A stretch of 64,000 nucleotides of DNA from a bacterium (GTDB lineage: Bacteria > Hinthialibacterota > Hinthialibacteria > H5-UNCL2), in NCBI GenBank assembly GCA_015075175.1, contig JABTUV010000014.1:1-64000 (forward strand), given 5' to 3'. Both the position numbers and the translations under genes were made by a program. A model generated the notes under the pieces. The model searched no databases. It had not been told where the DNA came from and saw nothing but the letters and a program-made list of their open reading frames with translations. Within the stretch, counting starts at the first letter, position 1. Each line of letters begins with the position of its first letter. This document shows, piece by piece, positions 26,778-34,876 of the stretch.

Positions 26778-27452
26778 TCAGACGGGCGGGATGGGATGGA
26801 CTACGGAGGGAATGGCCTCCGGCGAGACCGCTCCGCCGGAGACGATGAGCTTGATGGCGTCTTCGACCGCGATGTCAACGATGCGCACGTCCTCCTCGGG
26901 GACCAGCAGCAGATAGCCGGAGGTGGGATTGGGGGTAGTGGGAATGAAGACATAGCGCAGGCGCTGGTTGACGTCGATGACGTCGGCGATATGGCGGGTC
27001 GTGTCCGCGGTGTAAAAGCCCAGCGACCACATGCCTCGCCGCGGATACTCGACCAGCACGACCTCCTGAAAGAGGCCCTTCTTGGAGCCGAGGATGGCGT
27101 CGGTAATCTGCTTGATGCCGCGATAGACCGTGTTCACCACGGGCAGGCGTCCCAGCAGGGCCTCGAAGAGTCCGATCAGCAGCTTGCCCGCGTACAAGCG
27201 CGCCAGGACGCCCACGAACATGATGAAGAGGACGAGGATGACCAGGCCGACGCCGTAGAGTCGCACCTCGATGTCCATCTCCGCCAGTCTCTCCTCCAGA
27301 AACCTGCGGAAGGGGCCGTCCAGCTTGTTGAAGGCCCACTGCAGGAGCCAGAAGGTGAGAAAGATGGGGACGGTAACGAAGAGGCCGGCGAAAAAGAGAT
27401 TGCGCAACTGGGAGAGATGGGGATGCCGGGGGGTTCCGTCGGGTTTCTTCAT
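26778..27452 (-). CDS. DUF502 family membrane protein
   Basis: A 224-residue inner-membrane protein. Two membrane helices lie at about 19-41 ('LFFAGLFVTVPIFLTFWLLQ') and 68-90 ('VGLVILVLFIMFVGVLARLY'), followed by the conserved 'IPTTPNPTSGYLLLVPEEDV' and 'VYRGIKQITDAILG', both diagnostic of DUF502. The function is unknown. It is the last gene after the CNNM/CorC gene, from which it is separated by 108 nt with a hairpin at 27508-27533. The stop at 26778 is followed by the AT-rich stretch. Confidence 0.88.
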   Translation of the reverse strand: MKKPDGTPRHPHLSQLRNLFFAGLFVTVPIFLTFWLLQWAFNKLDGPFRRFLEERLAEMDIEVRLYGVGLVILVLFIMFVGVLARLYAGKLLIGLFEALLGRLPVVNTVYRGIKQITDAILGSKKGLFQEVVLVEYPRRGMWSLGFYTADTTRHIADVIDVNQRLRYVFIPTTPNPTSGYLLLVPEEDVRIVDIAVEDAIKLIVSGGAVSPEAIPSVVHPIPPV

Positions 27453-27483
27453 TTTGGAGTTCCTCCGCCTGCGGGAGCATCAC

Positions 27484-27541
27484 ACTCGTAATCCTAATCG
27501 TAATGGTACTCGTAATCGATCACGATTACGAGTGCGATTAC
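27484..27541. repeat. CGTAAT repeats with an 11-bp hairpin
   Basis: CGTAATCCTAATCGTAATGG is followed by the perfect hairpin ACTCGTAATCG-ATCA-CGATTACGAGT (27508-27533), all in the gap between the CorC and DUF502 genes. It may act as a weak terminator on the minus strand, but no T run follows. Confidence 0.55.
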
Positions 27542-27560
27542 GAAAGGGAATCGAGGAAGA

Positions 27561-28859
27561 TCAGGGTTCCTCATCGTGGGAAGCCTCCGCTTGCAGCGGA
27601 CGGGCGAGGATGCGGGTGACGCGACGGGCGTCGCCGGAGAGGATTTTCCAGGAGAAGGGGGGATGGGAGATTTCCTCGCCGACGAGGGGGATGTGGCCGA
27701 AGAGACTGGAGACGTAGCCGCCGACGGTGTCGCACTCGAGGGTGTCGAACTCGCGATGGACGGCGTCCTGAAACTCTTCGAGGTTGAGGCGGGCGTCCAC
27801 GATCCAGCCGCCGTCGGGGGCGTCCTGGATCATGGGGGCCTCCTCCAGGTCGTACTCGTCCTGGATTTCGCCCACGATCTCCTCGAGGATGTCCTCGAAG
27901 GTGACGAGGCCGGCGGTACCGCCGTACTCGTCGAGCACGATGGCGATGTGGGTTTTGCGGGTCTGCAGTTCGCGCAGGAGTTCGAGGATGCGCTTGTTTT
28001 CGGGGATGAAGTGGGGCTGGCGCATGACGTCGGCGAGGCAGAAGGGACGGGAGGGGTCGGCGATGAAGGCGAGGAGGTCCTTGACGTGGAGGATGCCGAC
28101 GATGTGGTCGACGCTGTCCTCGTAGACAGGGATGCGGCTGTGGCCGGACTCTTGGCAGAGGCGCAGGGCGTCGGCGAGGCTGGTGGTTTTCTCGACCGCC
28201 TGAATGAAGGTGCGGGGGGTCAGGATCTCGCGCGCGTAGGTGTCGCCGAAGTCGATGATGGAGTGGATCATCTCGCGTTCCTGGTCCTCCAGGACGCCCT
28301 CTTCCTCGCCCACGTCGATGAAGGTGCGGATTTCCTCCTCGGTGAGGAGGGTGATTTCCTTGCGGCCGCCCTGGCGCAGGAGGATGAAGATGGCGCCGGC
28401 GCAGGCCTGGGCCAGCCAGATGATGGGATAGAGCAGGACGTGCACGAAGCGTAGGGGGCGGATGACGAGGACGGAGATGCGTTCGGCGTGGCGGCGGCAG
28501 AAGGCCTTGGGCACGAACTCGCCGAAGACCAGGATGATGAAGGTCGTCAGGGCGGCGGCGAGGGCGGTAGCGCGCGCGTGCAGGAGGTGCTGCGAACCGG
28601 GGAAAAACAGCGCCAGCGTCAGTCGTTCGGCCAGGAAGGCGGTGGCGATGTTGACGATGTTGTTGCCCACGAGAAGGATGGCCAGGTACTTGTTGGGATT
28701 GTCGATCCACTCGTGCAGGGGATTGGTCTCGGGCGGCCCGAGTTTTTTCACCCGCCAGCTGGTCATGGAGGTGAGGGCCGTCTCGGAGCCGGAGAAGAAT
28801 CCGGAGAGGATGAGGAGACACACGAACGAGAGGGACTGATAAAAAAGTATGTTTTCCAT
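27561..28859 (-). CDS. CNNM/CorC-type membrane protein with CBS pair
   Basis: A 432-residue protein with a DUF21 (CNNM) membrane domain of four helices at about 1-185, opening 'LILSGFFSGSETALTSMTSW'. A CBS pair follows at about 205-335 ('ILTPRTFIQAVEKTTSLADA', 'SRIPVYEDSVDHIVGILHVK', 'THIAIVLDEYGGTAGLVTFE'), then a CorC_HlyC C-terminal domain ('GGWIVDARLNLEEFQDAV'). These proteins are thought to move Mg2+ or Co2+, with adenine nucleotides sensed by the CBS domains. It starts 3 nt after ybeY and belongs to the phoH-HD-ybeY-corC cluster, a common bacterial arrangement. Confidence 0.93.
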   Translation of the reverse strand: MENILFYQSLSFVCLLILSGFFSGSETALTSMTSWRVKKLGPPETNPLHEWIDNPNKYLAILLVGNNIVNIATAFLAERLTLALFFPGSQHLLHARATALAAALTTFIILVFGEFVPKAFCRRHAERISVLVIRPLRFVHVLLYPIIWLAQACAGAIFILLRQGGRKEITLLTEEEIRTFIDVGEEEGVLEDQEREMIHSIIDFGDTYAREILTPRTFIQAVEKTTSLADALRLCQESGHSRIPVYEDSVDHIVGILHVKDLLAFIADPSRPFCLADVMRQPHFIPENKRILELLRELQTRKTHIAIVLDEYGGTAGLVTFEDILEEIVGEIQDEYDLEEAPMIQDAPDGGWIVDARLNLEEFQDAVHREFDTLECDTVGGYVSSLFGHIPLVGEEISHPPFSWKILSGDARRVTRILARPLQAEASHDEEP

Positions 28860-28862
28860 GCG

Positions 28863-29429
28863 TCAGGGTTCTCCCAGCATTCCCAGCGCCCGGTGCTGCC
28901 AGCCGGGCGGGAGGAGATGGTTGACGAGGCGGCCGAGGCGCAGTTCGGCGTCGGCCCAGGCGAGCTCGTCGGATTCATGGTCGTAACCGCAGAGATGCAG
29001 AAAGCCGTGGAGGAGCAGATAGGCGAGTTCGCGGGCGCGGGCGTGGCCGAGGCGGGCGGCCTGTCGTCGCACCGCGGGCAGAGAGATGATGAGATCCCCC
29101 AAACGCTGCGTCTCGCACGGAAAATCGGGTTCGCCCGCGGGAAATGAGAGCACGTCGGTGCACTTGGACTTACCCAAGTAGCGGCGATGGTAGGTTTTCA
29201 TTTCGGCGTCGCCGGTGAAGAGGACGGCGAGGGGTTGGCGGGCGCGGCCCTGGGCGCGCGCGAGTCGGGCGATCAGTTCGGTCATTGTGCGTCGAGGCAG
29301 GGGGACGCGCTCGCCGGAGCGGTTCAGGAATTCGAGGGTGTCGGGGGGCGCACCCTCTTGAGTACAAAAGGGCAGCACCCGGAGCGGACTTGATTTTGCT
29401 TTCTCCCGCGGTTGTTTGAATCCGTTCAT
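28863..29429 (-). CDS. ybeY: endoribonuclease YbeY
   Basis: A 188-residue rRNA maturation endonuclease. The metal site 'LLLHGFLHLCGYDHES' (HGxLHLxGYDH) is perfect. 'YLGKSKCTDVLSFPAGEPDF' and 'LGDLIISLPAVRRQA' are the other family blocks. The first 35 residues are an extension without family support. The start is ATG at 29429, overlapping the stop of the HD-hydrolase gene by 4 nt; a shorter start inside (for example the Met of 'RRTMTELIARLARAQG') is possible. YbeY acts on 16S rRNA ends and in ribosome quality control with PhoH-like helicase partners, which fits the neighbours. Confidence 0.93.
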   Translation of the reverse strand: MNGFKQPREKAKSSPLRVLPFCTQEGAPPDTLEFLNRSGERVPLPRRTMTELIARLARAQGRARQPLAVLFTGDAEMKTYHRRYLGKSKCTDVLSFPAGEPDFPCETQRLGDLIISLPAVRRQAARLGHARARELAYLLLHGFLHLCGYDHESDELAWADAELRLGRLVNHLLPPGWQHRALGMLGEP

Positions 29430-31747
29430 AGCGGTACCGCCTTGCCCTCGGCGCGGTCCTGGGAGGGGCGTGGATACTCGATGCGGCGGTGCATCATGTT
29501 GCGGACGCTTTTGGCGAAGGCCTCGCCGAGTTTGTGCAGGTCCGCGAGCGTGAGGGCGCATTCGTCGAACTGATCGTCCACGAAGCGGTCGTTGATGATC
29601 TGGCGGATCATCTGCTTGATCTCGCCCTCGTTGGTGGTGTTGAGGGTGCGGGAGACGGCCTCGACGGCGTCGGCCAGCATGACGATGGCGGTCTCGGGGC
29701 GCTGGGGCTTGGGACCGGGATAGCGGAAGTCCTCCTCGCGCACGGAGTCGTGCTGGTCGCTCTGGAGGGCGCGCTCGTAGAAGTAACTGATGAGCATGGT
29801 GCCGTGATGCTGGGGGATGTAGTCCATGAGGACCGCGGGCAGGCCGTGCTCGCGGGCCATCTCCAGGCCGGTCTTGACGTGGTTGCGGATGATCTTGGCG
29901 CTCATACTGGGCTGCAACTTGCTGTGCTTCATCTTCTGTTCGCGGGTGACCTGGTTTTCGGCGAAGTACTCGGGGCGCTCGATCTTGCCGATGTCGTGGT
30001 AGAGGGTACCGACGCGGACTTCGAGGGCGTTGGCGCCGATGGCCTCGGCGGCGGTTTCGCCCAGCTGGCACATGGTCAGGGTGTGCTGGTAGGTGGCGGG
30101 TGCGCGCTCCTCCAGGAGTTGCAGGAGTTTGGTCTTGCGGCTCCATTCCAGAAGCTTGAGGTCGGTGGTGAGGCCGAGGAGCGATTCCATGGCGGGCAGG
30201 AGGAAGCCGGTAAACATGGCGGCCATGACGCCGGAGGCGGCCGCCCAGCCCAGGCCGATGAGATGCTGGCGCCAGTTTTGCTGGAGGTCGACGAGAAAGG
30301 GATTGAGGATGCCGATGATGGCGGCGGCCAGCAGGAGGGCGGCGAGGGAAATCCAGAGGCAAGCCAGGTAGAGGTCGCTGCGCTTGCGGATGACGCGGGT
30401 AGTAAAGATGGCGACCATGGCGCAGCACATGAAATAGACGTAGAGCATGCCGGCCAGGAGGCCGTTGTCGGCGTGGTTGATGACGATGCAGATGGAGATG
30501 AGGTTGACGATGAAGAGGGCCATGCGGCCGGAGATGAGGATGTTGAACATGAGGCCGACCATGGCGACGGGGACGGCGAAGTAGAGATGGCTGAAGGTGG
30601 TGGGGATGCGAGCGGCGACGTGGTCGAAGAGCTGGGAGAGTCCGAGGGTGAGGAGAAAGATGCCGGCGAGGGTGGAGAGGAAGCGGTTGTCGGCGAACCA
30701 GCGGGGATAGTATTTGCGCAGGAAGCCGGCGAGGGCACCGACGAGGGCGGCGCAGATGAGTGCCCAGCCGAGGCGGGCGGTGTACCAGGGGCGTTCGAGG
30801 AGGCCGGCGTACTTATTGAGTTTGGCGCGGGCGAGGGGTGTGATTTCGTCGCCGGCGGCGACGATGACGTCGCCGGCGCGCACGCGCTCCTCCAAGCCGG
30901 CGACGCTCCTGCTCTGCTGCTCGCGGCGGGTGCGGGTGAGGTCGCGCAGGTAGCGATGGGTGGGGACCAGCAGCTGGTTGCCGATGGCCAGGGCCAGCTC
31001 GCGCTGGTTGGCGTACTCGTCGCCGGGGAAGGCGGCGTTGAAGTAACGGGACAGCTCGGCGCGCGCGCTGGCCATGGTGATGAAGGGGCCGGCCAACTGC
31101 TGCCAGTGGACCTCGCCGTTGCTGTAGCTGCCGATGCGCGGATCGTTCTGCAGGGCGTAGAGCATCTCGGCGAAGCCTTCCGTGCCGTCCACGATCTTGG
31201 AGCGATAGACGTTCTGCACGGCCAGGCGGATGGCGTCGCGCATGGTGCGATACTGATAGTAGCGGTTGTGGTAGACCACTTCGGGGGTGCCGGTGAGGAG
31301 CAGGCCGGCGGAGGCGAGCGCCTGGCGGCGCTCCTCGAAGGAGGATTCACGGGGGGAACCGTCCGGGTTGATGAAGAAGATGGAATCGACCTTGGAGAGG
31401 ATGTCGGACAGGGAGCCGGATTCGACGGTGAAGATGGGGGGCAGTTTGCGGGCGGCCTCCTGGCGCAGTTCGTGGGTGCGCATCTCGTCCACGACGGTGA
31501 AGTCGCGGTCGGCGACGATGGTGCGGCGCGCGCGGTCGCCGACTTGCAGGTTGGTTTCCAGCGTGATCTGGCGGGGATAGAGGAACTGGTGGACGGCCAG
31601 GCCGAAGACGAGAAAGAGGGCGAGGCGATAGGCGACGGAGAGGCCGCGACGTGCGGAAGCGGCCAGGCCCAGTTCGCGCATGGCGCGGCGCGGGTCCTTG
31701 GGACGCCCGACCGACTTGCGCGCCGCCTCGCGTTCTCCCGCCGGCAT
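29426..31747 (-). CDS. 7TM-HD cyclic di-AMP phosphodiesterase-like protein (PgpH family)
   Basis: A protein of about 773 residues: an N-terminal membrane helix, an extracytoplasmic 7TMR-HDED region ('VIVADRDFTVVDEMRTHELR' type, about residues 65-300), a seven-helix membrane block at about 330-530 and a C-terminal HD domain at about 550-720. The HD motif is 'RVGTLYHDIGKIERPEYFAE', with later metal ligands in 'IPQHHGTMLISYFYERAL' and 'VMLADAVEAVSRTL'. The family (PgpH) hydrolyses cyclic di-AMP. I chose the ATG at 31747, 4 nt after the phoH stop, because an upstream start at 31801 would overlap phoH by 50 nt. It overlaps ybeY by 4 nt. Confidence 0.9.
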   Translation of the reverse strand: MPAGEREAARKSVGRPKDPRRAMRELGLAASARRGLSVAYRLALFLVFGLAVHQFLYPRQITLETNLQVGDRARRTIVADRDFTVVDEMRTHELRQEAARKLPPIFTVESGSLSDILSKVDSIFFINPDGSPRESSFEERRQALASAGLLLTGTPEVVYHNRYYQYRTMRDAIRLAVQNVYRSKIVDGTEGFAEMLYALQNDPRIGSYSNGEVHWQQLAGPFITMASARAELSRYFNAAFPGDEYANQRELALAIGNQLLVPTHRYLRDLTRTRREQQSRSVAGLEERVRAGDVIVAAGDEITPLARAKLNKYAGLLERPWYTARLGWALICAALVGALAGFLRKYYPRWFADNRFLSTLAGIFLLTLGLSQLFDHVAARIPTTFSHLYFAVPVAMVGLMFNILISGRMALFIVNLISICIVINHADNGLLAGMLYVYFMCCAMVAIFTTRVIRKRSDLYLACLWISLAALLLAAAIIGILNPFLVDLQQNWRQHLIGLGWAAASGVMAAMFTGFLLPAMESLLGLTTDLKLLEWSRKTKLLQLLEERAPATYQHTLTMCQLGETAAEAIGANALEVRVGTLYHDIGKIERPEYFAENQVTREQKMKHSKLQPSMSAKIIRNHVKTGLEMAREHGLPAVLMDYIPQHHGTMLISYFYERALQSDQHDSVREEDFRYPGPKPQRPETAIVMLADAVEAVSRTLNTTNEGEIKQMIRQIINDRFVDDQFDECALTLADLHKLGEAFAKSVRNMMHRRIEYPRPSQDRAEGKAVPL

Positions 31748-31751
31748 AAGG

Positions 31752-32828
31752 TCAGTTGCTGCCTTTCTCGCCCGCAGAATCCCCCTTACCCCCCTTGTCA
31801 AGGGCGGTTTCGGAAGCGCTCACCTTATTGAGGGGGGTTTCGGAAGTACGGTCAAGGGGGGGTTGGGGAGCGCGGGCGCCGTTCTCCTGGCGTTCGTAGG
31901 CGTCGATGATTTTTTGCACCAGGGGATGGCGCACCACGTCGCGCGAGTTGAACTCGACCAGGGCGATGCCGGGAATGTCGGCGAGGATCTCGCGTGCTTG
32001 CACGAGGCCGCTCATCTTGCGGCTGGCCAAGTCGATCTGGGTGATGTCGCCGGTGACGACGGCCTGGGAGTTGTTGCCCAGGCGGGTGAGGAACATCTTC
32101 ATCTGGCCGGTAGTGGTGTTCTGGGCCTCGTCCAGGAGGACGAAGCAGTGATTGAGGGTGCGGCCGCGCATGTAGGCGAGAGGGGCCAGTTCGATGACGC
32201 CGTAGCCCATGAGGCGCTGGATTTTCTCGAAGTCCATCATGTCGTGGAGGGCGTCGGTGAGGGGGCGGATGTAGGGGGCGAGTTTTTCCTGCATGTCGCC
32301 GGGCAGGTAGCCGAGGCTTTCGCCGGCCTCGACGACGGGGCGGGTGAGGATGATGCGCTTGACGCGGCCTTCTTCGAGGGCGGAGACGGCCATGGCCATG
32401 GCGACGTAGGTTTTGCCGGTCCCTGCGGGGCCGATGCCGAAGACGATGGGGTGGTCGCGGATGGCCTGCATGTAGAGGCGCTGGGCGGCGGTTTGAGCGC
32501 GCACGTGGGCCTTCTGAGGGGAGACCTTGACGCTATAGCGCAGGGCCTCGCTGGGGGAGACGGGGCTGGCTTCGTCGACCATGCGGATGATTTGCTCGAC
32601 GTCGGGGACGCGCAGGACGTGGCCGCTCGTGACCAAGGCGGTCATCTCGCCGATGACGCGGTCCACCTTATCCAGATCCTCGGGGCGACCGGAGAGGAAG
32701 AGTTGGTGGCCGCGGGCGGTGATGCGGCTGGCGAAGCGGCGTTCCAGGACGCGCAGCAGGGCGTCGTTCTCTCCGTAAATGTCAAGGCCGGAAAGCGAGC
32801 CATCCAGGATGACCGTGCGCTCTTCCAT
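31752..32828 (-). CDS. phoH: PhoH-like ATPase
   Basis: A 358-residue protein. A KH-like N-terminal part ('LSGRPEDLDKVDRVIGEM') precedes the PhoH ATPase domain (about 125-320) with Walker A 'GIGPAGTGKTYVAMAMA', 'LTRPVVEAGESLGYLPGD', Walker B 'HCFVLLDEAQNTT' and 'VVTGDITQIDLASRKMSGL'. PhoH proteins are RNA-related ATPases that pair with YbeY. The last 35 residues read through a repeat element (31785-31870) and are not family-conserved. The ATG at 32828 is preferred; an ATG 15 codons upstream is also open. It is the first gene of the cluster. Confidence 0.93.
   Translation of the reverse strand: MEERTVILDGSLSGLDIYGENDALLRVLERRFASRITARGHQLFLSGRPEDLDKVDRVIGEMTALVTSGHVLRVPDVEQIIRMVDEASPVSPSEALRYSVKVSPQKAHVRAQTAAQRLYMQAIRDHPIVFGIGPAGTGKTYVAMAMAVSALEEGRVKRIILTRPVVEAGESLGYLPGDMQEKLAPYIRPLTDALHDMMDFEKIQRLMGYGVIELAPLAYMRGRTLNHCFVLLDEAQNTTTGQMKMFLTRLGNNSQAVVTGDITQIDLASRKMSGLVQAREILADIPGIALVEFNSRDVVRHPLVQKIIDAYERQENGARAPQPPLDRTSETPLNKVSASETALDKGGKGDSAGEKGSN
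31785..31870. repeat. CCCTTGTCAAGGGCGG-type repeats inside the phoH 3' end
   Basis: Three imperfect copies of a CCCCTTGTCAAGGG palindrome (31790, 31825 and 31850 region) encode the PhoH tail 'TPLNKVSASETALDKGGKGD'. A CTCTTGACAAGGGCGGTTTT copy is at 55562. Such 'LDKGG' repeats are common as dispersed intergenic elements in unrelated bacteria. Confidence 0.55.
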
Positions 32829-33272
32829 CTTGGGTGCGGTTACCTCTGGGAGGTTCCCGAGGGCGGGAGCCATAAGCCGGCGCGATGGAGGGTGAAGGTG
32901 CGGCGGCCAGCGAACGGTAGCGAAGCGAGGCGTCCGGTGTTGGACCCGGTCGCGTGCCAAAAAGGAGACGGGCGTCGATCGGGTTCTGCGTCTTCGAGCA
33001 TGATGAAGAATTTGCCATCGGGCGGTTGGGGTGTCAACAGCAATTTGCGCGCGGAGCGCGTGGGGAAGGGGGAGCCGCGAAAGCGTGGCAGCGTCGCGGC
33101 GGCGTGTGGAGTGCGGCCGCGGGTTGGCGGTCACGTGGTTGCATGGTGCGTGCACCTTAGAGTACTCGAGGGTGGCGCCTCGTCCACGCGTCTTCGGCGA
33201 GCCGGGGATGCGCGGAGGCGGCGAGTGCGGTATAATTTTTTTCGAGGTGAGGAGGCGTGGATGCTTTTTTTC
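32829..33272. other. gene-free stretch upstream of phoH and of the small-protein unit
   Basis: These 444 nt separate divergent transcription units (phoH on minus, the 33-residue protein on plus). Open frames in them lack coding character. I see no convincing promoter for phoH and no structured repeat other than short GC palindromes. Confidence 0.4.
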
Positions 33273-33300
33273 TTGACAAGGTACTTCAAAAAAATATGAT
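33273..33300 (+). promoter_or_regulatory. strong vegetative promoter of the small-protein unit
   Basis: A perfect TTGACA (33273-33278) and TATGAT (33295-33300) are separated by 16 nt with an A-rich spacer. Transcription should start near 33307. It is the best promoter match in the window. The next gene on this strand starts at 33621, so the leader would be about 315 nt. Confidence 0.68.
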
Positions 33301-33306
33301 AACTCT

Positions 33307-33549
33307 CGCAAAGTGAAGCGCTCCCGAATTTTTTCGGCGACACAATCTACCGAGGAGCAAGAGAAGCAGTCACGCACAAGAGGACAGGAAGATTTCGGGA
33401 TGGAAGTCTTCCGGACCCCGGGAGGGAGAAGCGACCGGGGTTGCATCGGCGCCAGGGATACATGGAAGTTACGCGCAACCGTCGAAGGCAGCAGCCGTAG
33501 GGGCTCTCTGGGACGCGCCCGGCGTCCCGCTGTTGACGACGGTTTTTTC
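33307..33549 (+). ncRNA. candidate structured leader or small RNA
   Basis: Between the promoter and the 33-residue ORF the sequence folds by eye into several hairpins: ACCCCGG/CCGGGGT (33415-33421 with 33435-33441), GGAAGA/TCTTCC near 33388, and a branched terminal structure in which AACCGTCG (33478-33485) pairs with CGACGGTT (33536-33543). That structure encloses CAGC/GCTG and GGGACGC/GCGTCCC hairpins and is followed at once by TTTT. This looks like an intrinsic terminator that would give a free RNA of about 240 nt, or an attenuator. It does not match 6S, SRP or RNase P conserved motifs that I know. Confidence 0.42.
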
Positions 33550-33620
33550 ATGCGCGGGGTTGGGCGAGACTCGCCTGGAGTTCCAGGCTCTCCAGCCACG
33601 GAGGGAAGGAGGTGATGAGC

Positions 33621-33722
33621 GTGAAGAAGACGGCGAAAAAGGCCGCGAAGAAGGCCGCCAAGAAGACGGCGAAGAAGGCCGCCAAGAAGGCGACGAAGAA
33701 GGCCAAGAAGGCGAAGAAGTAG
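33621..33722 (+). CDS. 33-residue Lys/Ala-rich histone H1-like protein
   Basis: A tiny ORF, GTG at 33621 to TAG at 33722, coding a protein made almost only of Lys, Ala and Thr in the pattern 'AKKAAKKAAKKTAKKAAKK'. This resembles the tails of histone H1-like and Hc1-type DNA-binding proteins, so nucleoid or RNA binding is likely (inference). A near-perfect ribosome site AAGGAGG ends 8 nt before the GTG; an in-frame ATG two codons earlier is too close to it. A strong promoter lies upstream and a clear terminator at 33841-33869 downstream, so the gene is a self-contained unit. Repetition of the AAG-AAG-GCC codons could be seen as low-complexity DNA, but the ribosome site and flanking signals argue for a real gene. 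Confidence 0.65.
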   Translation: MKKTAKKAAKKAAKKTAKKAAKKATKKAKKAKK

Positions 33723-33815
33723 TCGCTTTCGACCGGGCCGTCCGGGCGGATCTTCCCCCGGAACACGGCCACGACTCTCAGGAAGATCGCAAAGACTGCA
33801 AGACAAAGAGGTAGG

Positions 33816-33869
33816 CTCTCCCCTCGGGGAGAGCAAAAGCAGCCCCACTCCGGTGGGGCTGCTTTTTTA
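33816..33869 (+). terminator. hairpin plus intrinsic terminator after the 33-residue gene
   Basis: A first hairpin GCTCTCCCC/GGGGAGAGC (33816-33835) is followed by AGCCCCAC-TCCG-GTGGGGCT (33841-33860) and then GCTTTTTTA. The second is a textbook Rho-independent terminator for plus-strand transcription. Confidence 0.85.
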
Positions 33870-34039
33870 TGTGGAGTGCAGCAGCAAGCTGCCGCGGACG
33901 TGGAGTGGATGCGCGCGTTGGCAGGCGCGGCGGCAGCAGCCGCCGTAGTCCAGAGGGACGCACCAAGTGGGCGCCGATGCCCACACGCGAGCGGCGGGAC
34001 GCCGGCGCTACGGAAGAATCCTACGGGAGCAGTCCAGAG
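33870..34039. repeat. two GCGGCAGC-type palindromes and gene-free DNA
   Basis: GCAGCAGCAAGCTGCCGC at 33878-33899 and GCGGCGGCAGCAGCCGCC with GTAGTCCAGAG at 33927-33955 are copies of the element at 19791 and 21269. The remaining DNA up to the acetyltransferase stop (34040) holds GACGCCGGCGCTACGG, part of another dispersed element. No gene is supported. Confidence 0.6.
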
Positions 34040-34876
34040 TTACACGACGGGGGGGAGAGCGAGGAGGCGCCAGCCGGTCTCGCGGATGGTGCGCAGGCTG
34101 GCGGCGCGCACCGCGCTGGTGGGTTTGTCGGGATCATAGACGAGCGACTCGGGATTCTCCAGGAGGCATTCGAGCGCGGCGCGAAGGATGTCCGTTCCCA
34201 GCGCCAGCGTCGAAGCCGCCTGGCCGATCCTGCCTTCGATCAACCTGCCTTCAGCTCGAAGCCTGCGTTCGACCACTTCAAAGCAGGCGGAGTCGCCGGG
34301 ATTCTCGAAGGGATGAAAAGTCAACTCGACGCCGTTGGCCAAGCGAGCGCGCAGGTCCACTTCGTAGCCGGGATAGAAGATGCCCAGGTAGGGGACTTTG
34401 GCGATGGCCTCGGCGACGTGGACGAGCGAGCAGCTGGTGTAGGTGGCGCCGAGCATGAGCACGCGGCCGCCGAGTTTGGCGAGACGATGGAAGGGGCTGT
34501 CGACGCCGAGGGCGGAGGCGGCGGGATGGCCGGCGAGGATGCGATCGGCGTGTTTGCCCCAGGCGCAGGCGGAGTGAGTGGGATGCAGGCTGCGGGCGAC
34601 GCCCTGGCGGCGGCGGAAGGCTTCGCTGACGGCGCCGACGGCGCTGGGGGTCTGGGCGTGCAACCAAACGGGCACGGGGCGATTCATGGCGGGCATGAGC
34701 AGCGTGCCTTCGGGCGTAAGCGTTTCCATGAGGGCATCGACGACGGCGTCGGGGCCGCCCTCGACCCAGCCGATGGCTTTCAGCGAGCTGTGCACGGCCA
34801 GGATGTCGCCGGGGGCGACGCCCAGTGCGGCCAGGTCGCGGACGATGCGCGCCTTGCTGATGACGGGCTGGTTCAT
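34040..34876 (-). CDS. AAC(3)-family N-acetyltransferase
   Basis: A 278-residue member of the aminoglycoside 3-N-acetyltransferase (Antibiotic_NAT/YokD) family, which uses acetyl-CoA. Diagnostic blocks are 'LAVHSSLKAIGWVEGGPDAV', 'LMETLTPEGTLLMPAMN', 'SLHPTHSACAWGKHADRIL' and 'GVDSPFHRLAKLGGRVLMLG'. Many members of this fold are not resistance enzymes but modify other amino sugars or peptidyl groups, so the substrate is open. The ATG at 34876 overlaps the methyltransferase stop by 4 nt, which suggests the two act in one pathway. Confidence 0.88.
   Translation of the reverse strand: MNQPVISKARIVRDLAALGVAPGDILAVHSSLKAIGWVEGGPDAVVDALMETLTPEGTLLMPAMNRPVPVWLHAQTPSAVGAVSEAFRRRQGVARSLHPTHSACAWGKHADRILAGHPAASALGVDSPFHRLAKLGGRVLMLGATYTSCSLVHVAEAIAKVPYLGIFYPGYEVDLRARLANGVELTFHPFENPGDSACFEVVERRLRAEGRLIEGRIGQAASTLALGTDILRAALECLLENPESLVYDPDKPTSAVRAASLRTIRETGWRLLALPPVV

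Noticed and set aside
33307-33549. 6S, SRP or RNase P RNA.
   Set aside because: None of their conserved core sequences is present; the region is kept only as an uncharacterised structured candidate.
33313-33615. A 100-codon frame in the leader of the 33-residue protein.
   Set aside because: No ribosome site (its GTG lies only 12 nt after the -10) and its amino-acid pattern is low-complexity; the region folds as RNA.
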